From assembly GCA_964346355.1 (NCBI GenBank), contig CAYFUH010000010.1, positions 1 through 48,794 of the forward strand: DNA of 48,794 nt. The letters are read 5' to 3'. The translations under genes and the position numbers were made by a program. The stretch comes from UBA6115 sp964346355 (GTDB taxonomy: Bacteria; Bacillota; Clostridia; Christensenellales; Aristaeellaceae). This document shows positions 1 through 8,187 of the stretch, in pieces. The notes under the pieces were generated by a model that was not told the origin of the DNA, made no database searches, and saw only the letters and a list, made by a program, of their open reading frames with translations. The number at the start of each line of letters is the position of its first letter. Positions within the stretch are counted from its first letter, which is position 1.

Positions 1-484
1 GCAGCCGCTTCGCTTCGCCGGACAAGGCCGCGCTGATGCGGCCAATCACGTTGTCTGACAGCTGCGCCTGCGCGTTGCCCTTGGCCGCTGTGGCGATTTG
101 CTCACCTGTTTTGAGGTTGACTAGGAGGGCGGCGATGGTCGTGGTACCAATATCCACCGCCAAACCGTAGGCGCCTGCCAGCGGGTGTTTGCCTGCGAAG
201 GTCTGCTGCCCGGACAGGGCGATGTTGCTTAATTCAGTCTGCGCGCTCAGCCATATCTCCGCATCGCCCGTAAGCCGCGTCTGGCAGGATAGCACCTGGC
301 CATCAACCGGGGCGGGAAACAGGGCGCCAGATGCCCGCAGTGCGCAGCGGCCGCAAATACCCGCGCCGCCGCATGGGGTGGACACGGTATAGCCATTTTC
401 CCGCAGCAGGTGCGCCAGCCTGGGCTCCCCCTCAAAAAAAAGAACCTGGCTTGTCCCTGCCAGGTGGATGGTCAATTTACGCAA
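1..484 (-). CDS. Corrinoid-protein reductive activator, 2Fe-2S/ASKHA type (RACo/DUF4445-like), 3' part cut by window edge
   Basis: About 161 N-terminal residues are visible; the gene continues beyond base 1. The N-terminus is a plant-type 2Fe-2S ferredoxin domain with ligand cysteines at about 38, 44, 47 and 67 (spacing CX5CX2C, then a distant C). It is followed by the start of an actin-like ATPase fold, with the phosphate-loop motif DIGTTT at residues 111-116. This order is the RACo family, which uses ATP to return inactive Co(II) corrinoid to Co(I). I chose TTG at 484 because AAAGGAAG lies six bases upstream; TTG at 475 is the alternative. The start overlaps the stop of the DUF2284 gene, so it is the last visible gene of the corrinoid operon and fits the role of repair factor for the corrinoid protein at 3303-3944. 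Family assignment is confident; substrate partner is inferred from context. Confidence 0.82.
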   Translation of the reverse strand, partial: MRKLTIHLAGTSQVLFFEGEPRLAHLLRENGYTVSTPCGGAGICGRCALRASGALFPAPVDGQVLSCQTRLTGDAEIWLSAQTELSNIALSGQQTFAGKHPLAGAYGLAVDIGTTTIAALLVNLKTGEQIATAAKGNAQAQLSDNVIGRISAALSGEAKRL

Positions 485-1031
485 GATGGGCTTCCTTTAC
501 AAAAATCATCCCAAAGTAGGTGACCGTATTTTCGCCGTGGTGGTACTTCAGTCCCGCGTTCTTCGCGGTGTTGTACACATCAATCCCATAGGCCTCCAGG
601 GAGGACATGGCCATCTCCGGCAGGATGCAGGGCAAGTCGTCCAATTTTGTGCAGCGGTCACACACACGGCAGCCGCCGGTGGACAGGTGCATGAAGCCAT
701 CATCATCTGACAAATGCTCCCGGATTTTGATGGCGATGTCGTTTTGCGTTTTGGCGGCTGCCAGCATGCCCTCAATATCAAAGCTGTCCTCAAGCACACC
801 CACCGTCTGGTAAAGCAAGCCGTAATCAAAGGCCTGCGCGTCCAGAATCAGCTGGTCAATCTGCCCAATATCCGGCGGGCACATGTGGCATTTGCCGTAC
901 AACCCGCAGGCGTTGGTCGCGCAAATGTCGCGGAAGACCGGGTCAAACACCACGTCCGTGTTGATGGCAAGCCATGCAGCCTTGTGCGCGCCGCAGTCAA
1001 GCGCCAGTGTGCGCATGCTGTCTTTTGTCAT
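477..1031 (-). CDS. DUF2284 family cysteine-rich (putative metal-binding) protein
   Basis: The 184-residue protein has two cysteine clusters typical of DUF2284. The first, near residues 36-53, has the pattern C-x4-C-x5-C-x2-C followed by PP. The second, near residues 121-136, has C-x2-C-x2-C and a further C. Together they suggest an iron-sulfur or other metal site. The biochemical role of the family is not established; members are often seen beside corrinoid methyltransferase genes, and here the gene sits between a CobW-type GTPase and a RACo-type activator. Its ATG overlaps the CobW stop by four bases (ATGA), and its own stop overlaps the next start, so it is translationally coupled on both sides. 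A part in electron transfer or corrinoid handling is inference only. Confidence 0.75.
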   Translation of the reverse strand: MTKDSMRTLALDCGAHKAAWLAINTDVVFDPVFRDICATNACGLYGKCHMCPPDIGQIDQLILDAQAFDYGLLYQTVGVLEDSFDIEGMLAAAKTQNDIAIKIREHLSDDDGFMHLSTGGCRVCDRCTKLDDLPCILPEMAMSSLEAYGIDVYNTAKNAGLKYHHGENTVTYFGMIFVKEAHLA

Positions 1032-1936
1032 GTGATAACCTCCAGCAAATACTGCGGGTACATGGCTTGCGCAAGGCGGATGCCTTTGTCCACATCAGCC
1101 ACATCAGATGCCAGCACATTAAGGGCATCAGCAGCATTGTCCGGGCTGCCGGTGTAGGGGGATACCTGCACCATCGCGCCGACGCAGTCCACAAGGGCAG
1201 GTCCCTCTATCGTTTCAACGATGCCCTTCACGCGCAGGCTGTCCTCCGCGAACAGGCGGATCATCGCGGTTAAGGCGGCGCGGGGCGTCTTATGGCTGAC
1301 GCGCAGCAGCAGCTTGCGCAGGCTGATGTCCCGGTCATGGATGGGCGCGGTGTCATCATAGGAGGGGCGCAGGGTATCAATCAGCGCCAGGTCCACCTGC
1401 GAGAGGGTCACAGGCAAAATGGGGGTGAGGGGGTAGCGTGCAGCCAGCATCCCCAGCGTTTTTGCTTGTTCCGCTTCACTGACCGTATCAATCCGGTTGA
1501 GGAGGATGAGGTCGGATACGCTCAGCTGCCGGGTGACGATGCGCGACGTATTGATCACCTTGTTGATGCTGTCTGCACCGGCTAAGGTGACGCAGCCCTT
1601 GTAGTGAAGGCCCTCTATTCCATCAATGATGGTGCGGATGGACACAGGATCTGAAAACCCGGAGGATTCCACCAGCACCGTGTTTACCTGGCGTAAAACG
1701 GCGTCCTTTATGGCGTCTTCAAACTCTTTCACGCGGCAGGCGCAGAAGATGGACCCGTCACAGATTTCCGTGACCGCGTCTGTCAATTCGCGCAACAGCG
1801 TGCCGTCTGACCCCCTGCGGCCAAATTCGTTTACGATGACCAGCAGTTTTTTATCCTGGTAATGCGCAATCAGGCGCTTCATCAGGGTCGTTTTGCCCGC
1901 GCCCAAAAATCCGGCCAGCAGGATCAGTTCGGTCAT
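1028..1936 (-). CDS. CobW/G3E-family P-loop GTPase (metal chaperone-like)
   Basis: The 302-residue protein begins with a Walker A motif GFLGAGKTT at residues 9-17, then a switch region with NEFG at 36-39, a Walker B-like ESSGFSDP, and LNRID in place of the G4 NKxD motif. These are features of the G3E family that includes CobW, UreG, HypB and MeaB-like chaperones. The usual CobW CxCC metal motif is here CACR (residues 65-68), so the last cysteine is replaced by arginine. The C-terminal third resembles the short CobW C-terminal domain. The ATG overlaps the stop of the UroD-thioredoxin gene by four bases. In this operon it plausibly supports metal or corrinoid delivery to the methyltransferase proteins; that is inferred from position, not shown by sequence. 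Confidence 0.8.
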   Translation of the reverse strand: MTELILLAGFLGAGKTTLMKRLIAHYQDKKLLVIVNEFGRRGSDGTLLRELTDAVTEICDGSIFCACRVKEFEDAIKDAVLRQVNTVLVESSGFSDPVSIRTIIDGIEGLHYKGCVTLAGADSINKVINTSRIVTRQLSVSDLILLNRIDTVSEAEQAKTLGMLAARYPLTPILPVTLSQVDLALIDTLRPSYDDTAPIHDRDISLRKLLLRVSHKTPRAALTAMIRLFAEDSLRVKGIVETIEGPALVDCVGAMVQVSPYTGSPDNAADALNVLASDVADVDKGIRLAQAMYPQYLLEVIT

Positions 1937-3306
1937 CTTGACAGCCCTTTTAATTCATCAATGGCATGGTTGATGGCGGTATCCAGCTGTGCCGGGGAAG
2001 GAATGAGGGAGGAGAAAGCCAGTTTGCCATTGATATACAGGCTGGGCAGCTTCTCAACGCCCATCTGCCGGCAGCGGCGGATGTTCTCCTTTTTGGTGAA
2101 CTTGTATTCCACGACATCTACCTGATGTAAAAAGCGCTTCCCGGCTTCCTCTGCCGCGTTCATCATATAGGTGCAAGCCGCGCAGGAGGCGGAATCCAGC
2201 GTAAACACCTCGACTAATGGTTTGCAAAGCTGCTGGTAATCAGGCAGGTCAACTTTCGCGTCATCCTTTATAGCTACATAGTTTGACAGCATCTGCCGCG
2301 CCGTATCCGGCTCACGTGCTGTGAGGGCAGCGGCAATCGCGTTTTCAATGGGCACACCATAGGGCATGTCACATCCGGGCGCCAGCACAAAGCCGGTTTT
2401 GTCCGCGACCGCGTCCAGCAAGTCCAGCGTCGTCTTCATGTTGTCTTGCTGGCTGCCGTGCAGCATCACAGTGGTCAAGGGCAGGTTGCCGCCAATGGCG
2501 ATCCCATGCGCGTCACAAATGTGCTTGGCCGCGGGCAAGTCCACATTTTCATCCACAAAGATGGCGTCTGGACTGGTTTTGCACATGCCGTCAATATTCC
2601 GGGTGGCGTCACCGCACACAAAAAACGCGCTGGTGGTTGCAAGCGCCCTGGTTTTGTCAAAGATTCTGGTATAGGGGGCACTTAAAAACGCGTCAAAGTG
2701 GTCGCTTGAAATCTGGGAGACCAGGGGATCCACCACCGCGATCACATCACAGCCCGCGTCCAGATAATACTGCGCGATGTCAAGTGCGGTGTTTGCGCAG
2801 TAGGCAAGCAGGTCTTGTACCAAGTCCGGCTCGTCATACATGTCCATGAACAGCGCGTTCCCGCGCAGGTGGGAGGCCAGCGTAAACGGCCCGCAAACCA
2901 GGCCAAACAGGGCGGTGTCCTCACCAATCGCTGCTTTCACGCGCCGCATGACGGACAAGGCCAGGCCCATGCGGCCATCCGTTTTGGCTATCCGTTTTGT
3001 GGGAATATTTAGCTCATCCTCAAGCGGATGCGTGCGCACAGAGGGCGGCGTATCCGTACTCCATTTAAGTTCACAGCCTAAGATCTCGGCCTCCAGCTGC
3101 AAATCAAACAGCACAGGCAGACCATCCGGCGTATACAGCCGCTTGACAGCAAGCAGCGCGTTGACGATTTGCTCCTCATCCCGCAGCATGGTGATGGCAT
3201 CCGCGCCGGTGAGGAGGCCTGCGTGCACGCCCGCAAAGGGCACCCAGGGCACCCGCGGCGTGGGCTTCCTGCGCAGGGCATCCAGCACAATTTGCTTGCC
3301 GGTCAC
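1933..3306 (-). CDS. UroD-family (MtaA-like) methyltransferase fused to a C-terminal thioredoxin-like domain
   Basis: Residues 1 to about 345 form a uroporphyrinogen-decarboxylase-fold domain of the kind used by MtaA/MtbA methyltransferases, which move methyl groups between corrinoid proteins and thiols. In those enzymes zinc is held by H-x-C and a later C. Here C231 (in FVCGD) and C312 (in APGCDMP) are kept but the histidine position is F229. Residues from about 360 to 457 look like a thioredoxin/glutaredoxin fold: beta strand, CAAC at 375-378, helix, and a candidate cis-proline at P421 in KLPSL. The fused domain is unusual for a UroD protein. The gene overlaps its neighbours by four bases on each side, between the corrinoid protein and the CobW GTPase. 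It may be the acceptor-side methyltransferase, or a redox-active partner for corrinoid. The fusion is direct from one uninterrupted frame. Confidence 0.8.
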   Translation of the reverse strand: MTGKQIVLDALRRKPTPRVPWVPFAGVHAGLLTGADAITMLRDEEQIVNALLAVKRLYTPDGLPVLFDLQLEAEILGCELKWSTDTPPSVRTHPLEDELNIPTKRIAKTDGRMGLALSVMRRVKAAIGEDTALFGLVCGPFTLASHLRGNALFMDMYDEPDLVQDLLAYCANTALDIAQYYLDAGCDVIAVVDPLVSQISSDHFDAFLSAPYTRIFDKTRALATTSAFFVCGDATRNIDGMCKTSPDAIFVDENVDLPAAKHICDAHGIAIGGNLPLTTVMLHGSQQDNMKTTLDLLDAVADKTGFVLAPGCDMPYGVPIENAIAAALTAREPDTARQMLSNYVAIKDDAKVDLPDYQQLCKPLVEVFTLDSASCAACTYMMNAAEEAGKRFLHQVDVVEYKFTKKENIRRCRQMGVEKLPSLYINGKLAFSSLIPSPAQLDTAINHAIDELKGLSR

Positions 3307-3944
3307 GGCAGATCCTTGATCAATTCAAGCGCCATGTCCGCGGCGCTGGCGGCGTCCGCGGCGTATGCGTCCGCGCCAATGTCCTTGCGGAACGCGTCCG
3401 TCACAGGCGCGCCGCCTACCATAATCTTCACCTGGCCGCGGATGCCCGCTTCCTCTGCCGCTTGCACCACCTTTTGCATGGCAGCCATGGTGGTTGTAAG
3501 CAGGGCGCTTAAGCAGATGATCTGGCAGCCCTGCTCCTTCGCGGTTTGGATGAAGGTTTCCGGCGCGACGTCCGTGCCCAGGTCGATGACCTCAAAGCCC
3601 TTGCCCTCCAGCATCATCTTGACCAGGTTCTTGCCGATGTCGTGCAAGTCACCCTGGACAGTACCGATGCACACACGGCCCTTTGATTCAACGCCGGACT
3701 GGGCAAAATAGGGCTTTAGCAGCTCCATGCCCCGGTTCATGGCGCGCGCGGCGATCAAGACCTCGGGCACAAAGACCTCGTTGTTTTTAAACTTGTCGCC
3801 AATAATGCTCATCCCGTGCAGCAAACCGTGCTCCAGAATATCCTTCACAGGGATATCTGCGTCCAGGGCCTGCTGCACCAGTTCCTGAACCACCTTGGCT
3901 TTTCCGGCTTGAAGGTTGGTTGAAATGTCCTGTAAAACCTGCAT
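3303..3944 (-). CDS. Corrinoid (B12-binding) methyl carrier protein
   Basis: The 213-residue protein has the two-domain layout of MtaC/MtbC/MtvC carriers: an N-terminal helical cap (about residues 1-85) and a Rossmann B12-binding domain. The cobalt-ligand motif DxHxxG is complete (D99-L-H101-D-I-G104), followed by the expected GxxVIDLG element near 122 and a late SALLTTT stretch. The histidine would be the lower axial ligand to cobalt. It should carry the methyl group between the two UroD-family proteins that flank it in the operon. The ATG at 3944 is 14 bases after the upstream UroD stop. No dedicated MtaB- or MttB-type donor methyltransferase is nearby, so the methyl donor cannot be named. 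Confidence 0.92.
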   Translation of the reverse strand: MQVLQDISTNLQAGKAKVVQELVQQALDADIPVKDILEHGLLHGMSIIGDKFKNNEVFVPEVLIAARAMNRGMELLKPYFAQSGVESKGRVCIGTVQGDLHDIGKNLVKMMLEGKGFEVIDLGTDVAPETFIQTAKEQGCQIICLSALLTTTMAAMQKVVQAAEEAGIRGQVKIMVGGAPVTDAFRKDIGADAYAADAASAADMALELIKDLP

Positions 3945-3958
3945 GGGTTATTCTCCTT

Positions 3959-5068
3959 TTAATCGCGTCGTCCCTTATTTTGGATGATCTGCATAATCAG
4001 TCTCAGGCTCTTAAGGCTCGACCCATTGTTGATGCTGCCTGCGGTTGTGATATTGACGCCATTATAGACCAAAGCGTCCGCGCAGTCACGCGTAACCTCC
4101 CGGGTAATGGCGTCCTCATCGTTGCGCATAAAACTCATGGGGGAAAGGCAGCCGTCAATGCGCGCGTGCGGCAGGTGCTTTCGAATCTCCGGAACCAGCA
4201 CCGTCGGCCCGAAGTTGACGCCGGTTAAGTTCAGCCTGCCCAAAATGGGCAGTAGATGCCCCATTGCCGAATCCGAATGCTGGTAACGGCTGTCGCGGGC
4301 ATCCGGCGCGTAGGTGTCAAAAATTTCCTTTAATACGGGGTAGCCGAACAGCTCATACATATCGGGCGTCAGCAAACAGCAGTTGTCATCTGCAAAACTG
4401 AAGCCGCGGGTTTCCTCCGCCGTGGTGCCGTGCTCCTCATCCATCACCTGTGCCATGCCCAGGGTGACCTTGGTGATGAGGTCGGCAAAGCGCCGTGCCA
4501 GGTCCGGTTCATCCAAAATGAGGAATAGAAACTCCTCCGTCCCCATGATGGAGCAGGCCAGGGTGACAGGCCCCCTGATGTGCCGCATCAGCGCGGGCTT
4601 CACCCCGTAGCGTTCGTACACCCGCTTCTTTTCCGCCTCCCAGTTCTCCGGCAGCATGAAGGCGCGCAAATCCATTTTTTCGACCTGATCAAGCAGGCGT
4701 TCCAGCTGCTGGATTGAGTGCACGCTCTGTGTCAACCACTCCGTTTCGTTGTGGTAGATATAGCTGCCGCCAAACACCTCCCCGATGCGTTTCACATCGG
4801 GCAGGCGCGCGTCTTCCGGCAGAAAGTCTTCCTTCAGCAAGCGCTTTCCAACCATCCGTTCTGATTTGTCGTTATAGCGGCGGTTTAGTTCAATCCGTCT
4901 CTCTCGCGCAATGGGCATCCAGGGCGTGCCTTCCTCGCCCAATTCCGCGAATACGCACTCATCACTCATCCGGATGCCCAGGGGGATTTGTACAGACTGG
5001 TTAAAGCAATTATTGGCATGTGCCGCTTCGTCATCGCGCCAAAACTGCGCGATATCAAGCTCCTGCAT
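3959..5068 (-). CDS. UroD-family corrinoid methyltransferase (MtvB-like donor-side candidate)
   Basis: The 369-residue protein is a UroD-fold protein (COG0407 type). It has the conserved core around residues 225-250 (FADDN..LTPDMYELFGYPVLKEIFD-like segment) and a histidine at 264 in YQHSDS. The cysteine of the zinc-binding H-x-C pattern is replaced by D266 and no late APGC motif is seen, so it is not a classical zinc thiol methyltransferase. Anaerobic O-demethylases of the MtvB type are UroD-family proteins and act as the donor-specific methyltransferase; that is the most likely role here. It is the first gene of the operon, with RBS AAAGGAGG six bases before the ATG and a strong promoter 60 bases upstream. 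The substrate is unknown. Confidence 0.75.
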   Translation of the reverse strand: MQELDIAQFWRDDEAAHANNCFNQSVQIPLGIRMSDECVFAELGEEGTPWMPIARERRIELNRRYNDKSERMVGKRLLKEDFLPEDARLPDVKRIGEVFGGSYIYHNETEWLTQSVHSIQQLERLLDQVEKMDLRAFMLPENWEAEKKRVYERYGVKPALMRHIRGPVTLACSIMGTEEFLFLILDEPDLARRFADLITKVTLGMAQVMDEEHGTTAEETRGFSFADDNCCLLTPDMYELFGYPVLKEIFDTYAPDARDSRYQHSDSAMGHLLPILGRLNLTGVNFGPTVLVPEIRKHLPHARIDGCLSPMSFMRNDEDAITREVTRDCADALVYNGVNITTAGSINNGSSLKSLRLIMQIIQNKGRRD

Positions 5069-5130
5069 ACGTATCCTCCTTTTTATGCTGCTTGCGTTCC
5101 GTGTATAATAAGGGTGTAATTATTTTGTCT

Positions 5131-5159
5131 ATTATGCATCTATTTCCATCGTTTGTCAA
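5131..5159 (-). promoter_or_regulatory. Sigma-A-type promoter for the corrinoid operon
   Basis: On the minus strand, TTGACA (5159-5154) is followed after exactly 17 bases by CATAAT (5136-5131). The start codon at 5068 lies about 60 bases downstream, so the untranslated leader is too short to hold a cobalamin riboswitch. Confidence 0.75.
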
Positions 5160-5162
5160 GGC

Positions 5163-5181
5163 GGTTTTCACTATGAAAACC
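5163..5181. promoter_or_regulatory. Inverted repeat between divergent promoters, candidate operator
   Basis: GGTTTTC (5163-5169) and GAAAACC (5175-5181) form a perfect 7-bp inverted repeat around a 5-bp centre. It lies four bases upstream of the -35 box of the corrinoid operon promoter and about 55 bases upstream of the GH3 promoter -35 box. No factor can be assigned; the AraC regulator at 7393 and factors outside the window are both possible. Confidence 0.4.
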
Positions 5182-5236
5182 TATATTGAAAAGACTATGG
5201 TCTGAATTATTGATGTGTTTTTTCATTTGTTAAAAC

Positions 5237-5265
5237 TCGACATTTACATGTTTATATGATATAGT
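5237..5265 (+). promoter_or_regulatory. Promoter for GH3-AraC unit
   Basis: TCGACA (5237-5242) is separated by 17 bases from TATAGT (5260-5265), and the -10 is preceded by TG with one base between, giving an extended -10. The GH3 start codon is 45 bases downstream. Confidence 0.65.
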
Positions 5266-5310
5266 TATGGTCGCTTTTTATGCAAACAACTGAAATGAAA
5301 GGACGCATCG

Positions 5311-7389
5311 ATGACCAGAGAAATCGCGAGACAAAAGGCCAAGGAGCTGGTTGCCCGGATGACGCTGGAGGAAAAAGCCGCCCAACTTAAGTATGACGCA
5401 CCGGCGATTCCGCGGCTTAATCTGCCCGCCTACAACTGGTGGAGTGAGGCGCTGCACGGCGTTGCCCGCGCTGGCACAGCGACAGTTTTCCCGCAGGCAA
5501 TCGGGCTGGCCGCCATGTTTGACCCTGACTTTTTGAAGGAAATCGCGCAGACCATCGCTGTTGAAGGCCGCGCGAAGTACAACGAGGCGTCCGCGCTGGA
5601 GGACAGGGGCATCTACAAAGGCCTTACCTTCTGGTCGCCCAATATCAATATCTTCCGTGATCCCCGCTGGGGCCGCGGCCATGAAACCTTCGGGGAGGAC
5701 CCGCATCTGACCACACGGTTAGGCGTCGCCTTTGTAAAAGGCCTGCAGGGCGAGGGCGAATACCTGACTGCCGCTGCCTGCGCCAAGCATTACGCGGTGC
5801 ACTCCGGTCCGGAGGCCCTGCGGCACGAATTTGACGCCATCGTAAATGAAAAGGATTTGTGGGAGACCTACCTGCCCGCCTTTGAAGCGTTGGTAAAGGA
5901 AGCGGGCGTGGAGGCCGTCATGGGTGCTTACAACCGCGTCAACGGGGAACCCTGCTGCGGCAGCCCGCGGCTGTTGGTGGACATCCTGCGCAAGCAGTGG
6001 GGCTTTGAAGGCCATGTGGTCAGCGACTGCTGGGCCATCAAGGATTTCCATGAGTACCACCACGTGACGGATACCGCCACGCAAAGCGCTGCCCTGGCGA
6101 TTGAAAACGGCTGCGACCTCAACTGCGGCAACACCTACTTGCACCTGCTGGCAGCCCACCAGGAGGGCAAGGTCACCGAGGAGCAGATCACCCTGGCCTG
6201 TGAGCGCCTGATGACAACGCGCTACTTGCTGGGCCTGTTTGATGATGCCTGCGAATACAACACCATCACGCTGATGGACAACGACACCGATGCCAACAAC
6301 GAGTTGGCCTACCAGGCAGCCATCAAGTCCATGACCTTACTTAAAAACGACGGCGTGCTGCCGCTTGATCTGGGAAAAATCAAGACCATCGCGGTCATCG
6401 GTCCCAATGCCGACAGCCAGGCTGCGCTGGAGGGCAACTACGCCGGGCTGTCCTCCCGCTATGTTACTTTCCTGGAAGGCGTGCGCGAAGCAGTTGCCGG
6501 CAAGGCGCGTTTGATGTATGCCCTTGGTTCCCAGCTGTTTGAGGAGCGCGACAGCCCCATCACGGAGGTTGACAACCGCCAGTCTGAAGCCGTTGCCATT
6601 GCGCAGCACGCTGACGCCGTCATCCTGTGTGTTGGCCTGGATGCGACGCTGGAGGGTGAGCAGTCCGACACCGGCAACCACTTCGCCTCCGGCGACAAAC
6701 CGGATCTGGAACTGCCCGCTGCCCAGCGCCGGCTGGTTGATGCGGTGCTCAAGGCTGGCAAGCCAGTGATTACCGTGCTTGCGACCGGCAGCGCCATGCG
6801 GGTTGAGGAGGGCAACGCCATCCTGTGGACGGGCTATCCCGGCCAGGCAGGCGGCCGCGCGCTGGCGGACATCCTCTTTGGCAAGGTGTCCCCCTCCGGC
6901 AAGCTGCCCGTCACCTTCTACCGGTCCGACAAGGACCTGCCGGAGTTTACGGATTACAGCATGAACAACCGCACCTACCGATACTATACGGGCGAAGCCC
7001 TCTATCCGTTTGGCTACGGATTGTCCTACACCTCTTTCAATCTTGCAGACATCGTGTATAATCATACTGGTGTGGAGGTGCAGATTACCAATGTCGGCCC
7101 CATGGACGGGGAGGAAGTCATCCAGGTGTATGTCAAAAACGACCACCCGGCCGCACCTAAAAACCCAGTCCTGTGCGCGTTTTTGCGCGTAGCGCTCAAG
7201 GCAGGCGAAAGCAAGAAGGTGACCCTGCCGCTGGATGACCTGGCCTTCACCGTGGTGGATGATCAAGGCAAGCGCCACAAGGTGTCCGGGTCTAAAACCC
7301 TGTATGTGGGCACCAGCCAGCCAGATTCCCGCAGCGAAACCTTGACCGGGATTCCCTGCACGCAACTACAACTTTCAGGAGACGACTAA
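5311..7389 (+). CDS. Glycoside hydrolase family 3, probable beta-xylosidase (or beta-glucosidase)
   Basis: The 692-residue protein has the GH3 order: N-terminal TIM barrel, alpha/beta sandwich, then a fibronectin-III-like domain near the C-terminus (about 590-680). The nucleophile is D239 in VVSDCWAI, and NWWSEALHG and KHYAVHSGPE match the beta-xylosidase/beta-glucosidase subgroup. The acid/base glutamate is probably in LEGEQSD (447-453). There is no signal peptide, so it should act in the cytoplasm on imported oligosaccharides. Xylosidase is favoured because the locus encodes GH10 and GH67 enzymes, but GH3 specificity cannot be fixed by sequence reading. The start ATG has GAAAGGA upstream. 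An AraC regulator begins three bases after its stop. Confidence 0.88.
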   Translation: MTREIARQKAKELVARMTLEEKAAQLKYDAPAIPRLNLPAYNWWSEALHGVARAGTATVFPQAIGLAAMFDPDFLKEIAQTIAVEGRAKYNEASALEDRGIYKGLTFWSPNINIFRDPRWGRGHETFGEDPHLTTRLGVAFVKGLQGEGEYLTAAACAKHYAVHSGPEALRHEFDAIVNEKDLWETYLPAFEALVKEAGVEAVMGAYNRVNGEPCCGSPRLLVDILRKQWGFEGHVVSDCWAIKDFHEYHHVTDTATQSAALAIENGCDLNCGNTYLHLLAAHQEGKVTEEQITLACERLMTTRYLLGLFDDACEYNTITLMDNDTDANNELAYQAAIKSMTLLKNDGVLPLDLGKIKTIAVIGPNADSQAALEGNYAGLSSRYVTFLEGVREAVAGKARLMYALGSQLFEERDSPITEVDNRQSEAVAIAQHADAVILCVGLDATLEGEQSDTGNHFASGDKPDLELPAAQRRLVDAVLKAGKPVITVLATGSAMRVEEGNAILWTGYPGQAGGRALADILFGKVSPSGKLPVTFYRSDKDLPEFTDYSMNNRTYRYYTGEALYPFGYGLSYTSFNLADIVYNHTGVEVQITNVGPMDGEEVIQVYVKNDHPAAPKNPVLCAFLRVALKAGESKKVTLPLDDLAFTVVDDQGKRHKVSGSKTLYVGTSQPDSRSETLTGIPCTQLQLSGDD

Positions 7390-7392
7390 AGA

Positions 7393-8187
7393 ATGAAAAC
7401 AAACACGGAAGACTTATTCTTCATCCCGCAGATTATCTATTTCGTCAATCGCACCTGCACACCGGATTGGGTGATTGAACGCCAGCAGATTGATTTTCAT
7501 GATTTTACCTTTGTGCTGGAAGGCGAGGGCGAATATATTGTGGACGATGTGGTCTACCCGGTCACCAAGGGTGATTTAGTTTATATCCCGCCTGGCAGCT
7601 GGCGGGAGGCCAAAACCAGTACCGAGCATCCCCTGACCCTTTATGCTTTTAACATGTTCCTGTTTGATAAGGATTTCAAGCCGGCTACCCTGCCGCTGCC
7701 CATCAAGAGCCAGCTGGAGTATGACCCCAAGGTGGATCATCTCTTAGAGCGCATCCGCCAGTACAACGTGCTGCGCGAAGCCACCAGCTCCATGCAGGCG
7801 ACCGCGCAGTTAATGGAAGTCTTCTCCCAGGTCCTGGTCAATCTGGGTGTTGTGCAGTGCACGGGCAGCGACCCGCGCGTGCAAAAGGCCGCGGCCTATG
7901 TTATGGAGAACATCTCCCGCCACATCAGCGCGGCGGAGATCGGCAACGCTGTGGGCATTCACCCCGGCTACCTCAACAAGCTAACCGTCAAGCACACCGG
8001 TAAAACGGTCAGCCGGTTCATCACCAACATCCGGGTCAACATGGCAGAGGATGCCCTGGTGTATGAGGGTATCTCCGTCAGCGAAGCCGCCAACCGCTTT
8101 GGCTTCTCGGATATTTATCATTTCAGCAAGGTATTTAAGAAGAACAAGGGCTATCCGCCGTCCACGGCGAAAACCCTGCTGCGCTAA
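7393..8187 (+). CDS. AraC-family transcriptional regulator with N-terminal cupin-like domain
   Basis: The 264-residue protein has an N-terminal beta-rich cupin-like sensor (about residues 30-110, including GEGEYIVDD and the PPGSWREA stretch) and a C-terminal AraC pair of helix-turn-helix motifs (about 165-264; the last helix region contains RFGFSDIYHFSKVFKK). Such proteins typically sense a sugar through the cupin and activate sugar genes. It follows the GH3 gene by three bases, with its RBS AGGAG inside the GH3 end, so the two are co-expressed. It is the only dedicated regulator in the hemicellulose locus and may control the minus-strand units too. Its TAA stop overlaps the stop of the opposing metallo-hydrolase gene. 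Confidence 0.88.
   Translation: MKTNTEDLFFIPQIIYFVNRTCTPDWVIERQQIDFHDFTFVLEGEGEYIVDDVVYPVTKGDLVYIPPGSWREAKTSTEHPLTLYAFNMFLFDKDFKPATLPLPIKSQLEYDPKVDHLLERIRQYNVLREATSSMQATAQLMEVFSQVLVNLGVVQCTGSDPRVQKAAAYVMENISRHISAAEIGNAVGIHPGYLNKLTVKHTGKTVSRFITNIRVNMAEDALVYEGISVSEAANRFGFSDIYHFSKVFKKNKGYPPSTAKTLLR

Noticed and set aside
5069..5136. Possible cobalamin riboswitch before the corrinoid operon
   Set aside because: The leader between the -10 box and the ATG is only about 60 bases, too short, and no B12-box-like element is visible.
6337..7365. Long minus-strand frame opposite the GH3 gene
   Set aside because: It is antisense to the conserved GH3 sequence, has no RBS or known domain, and its composition is that of a shadow frame.
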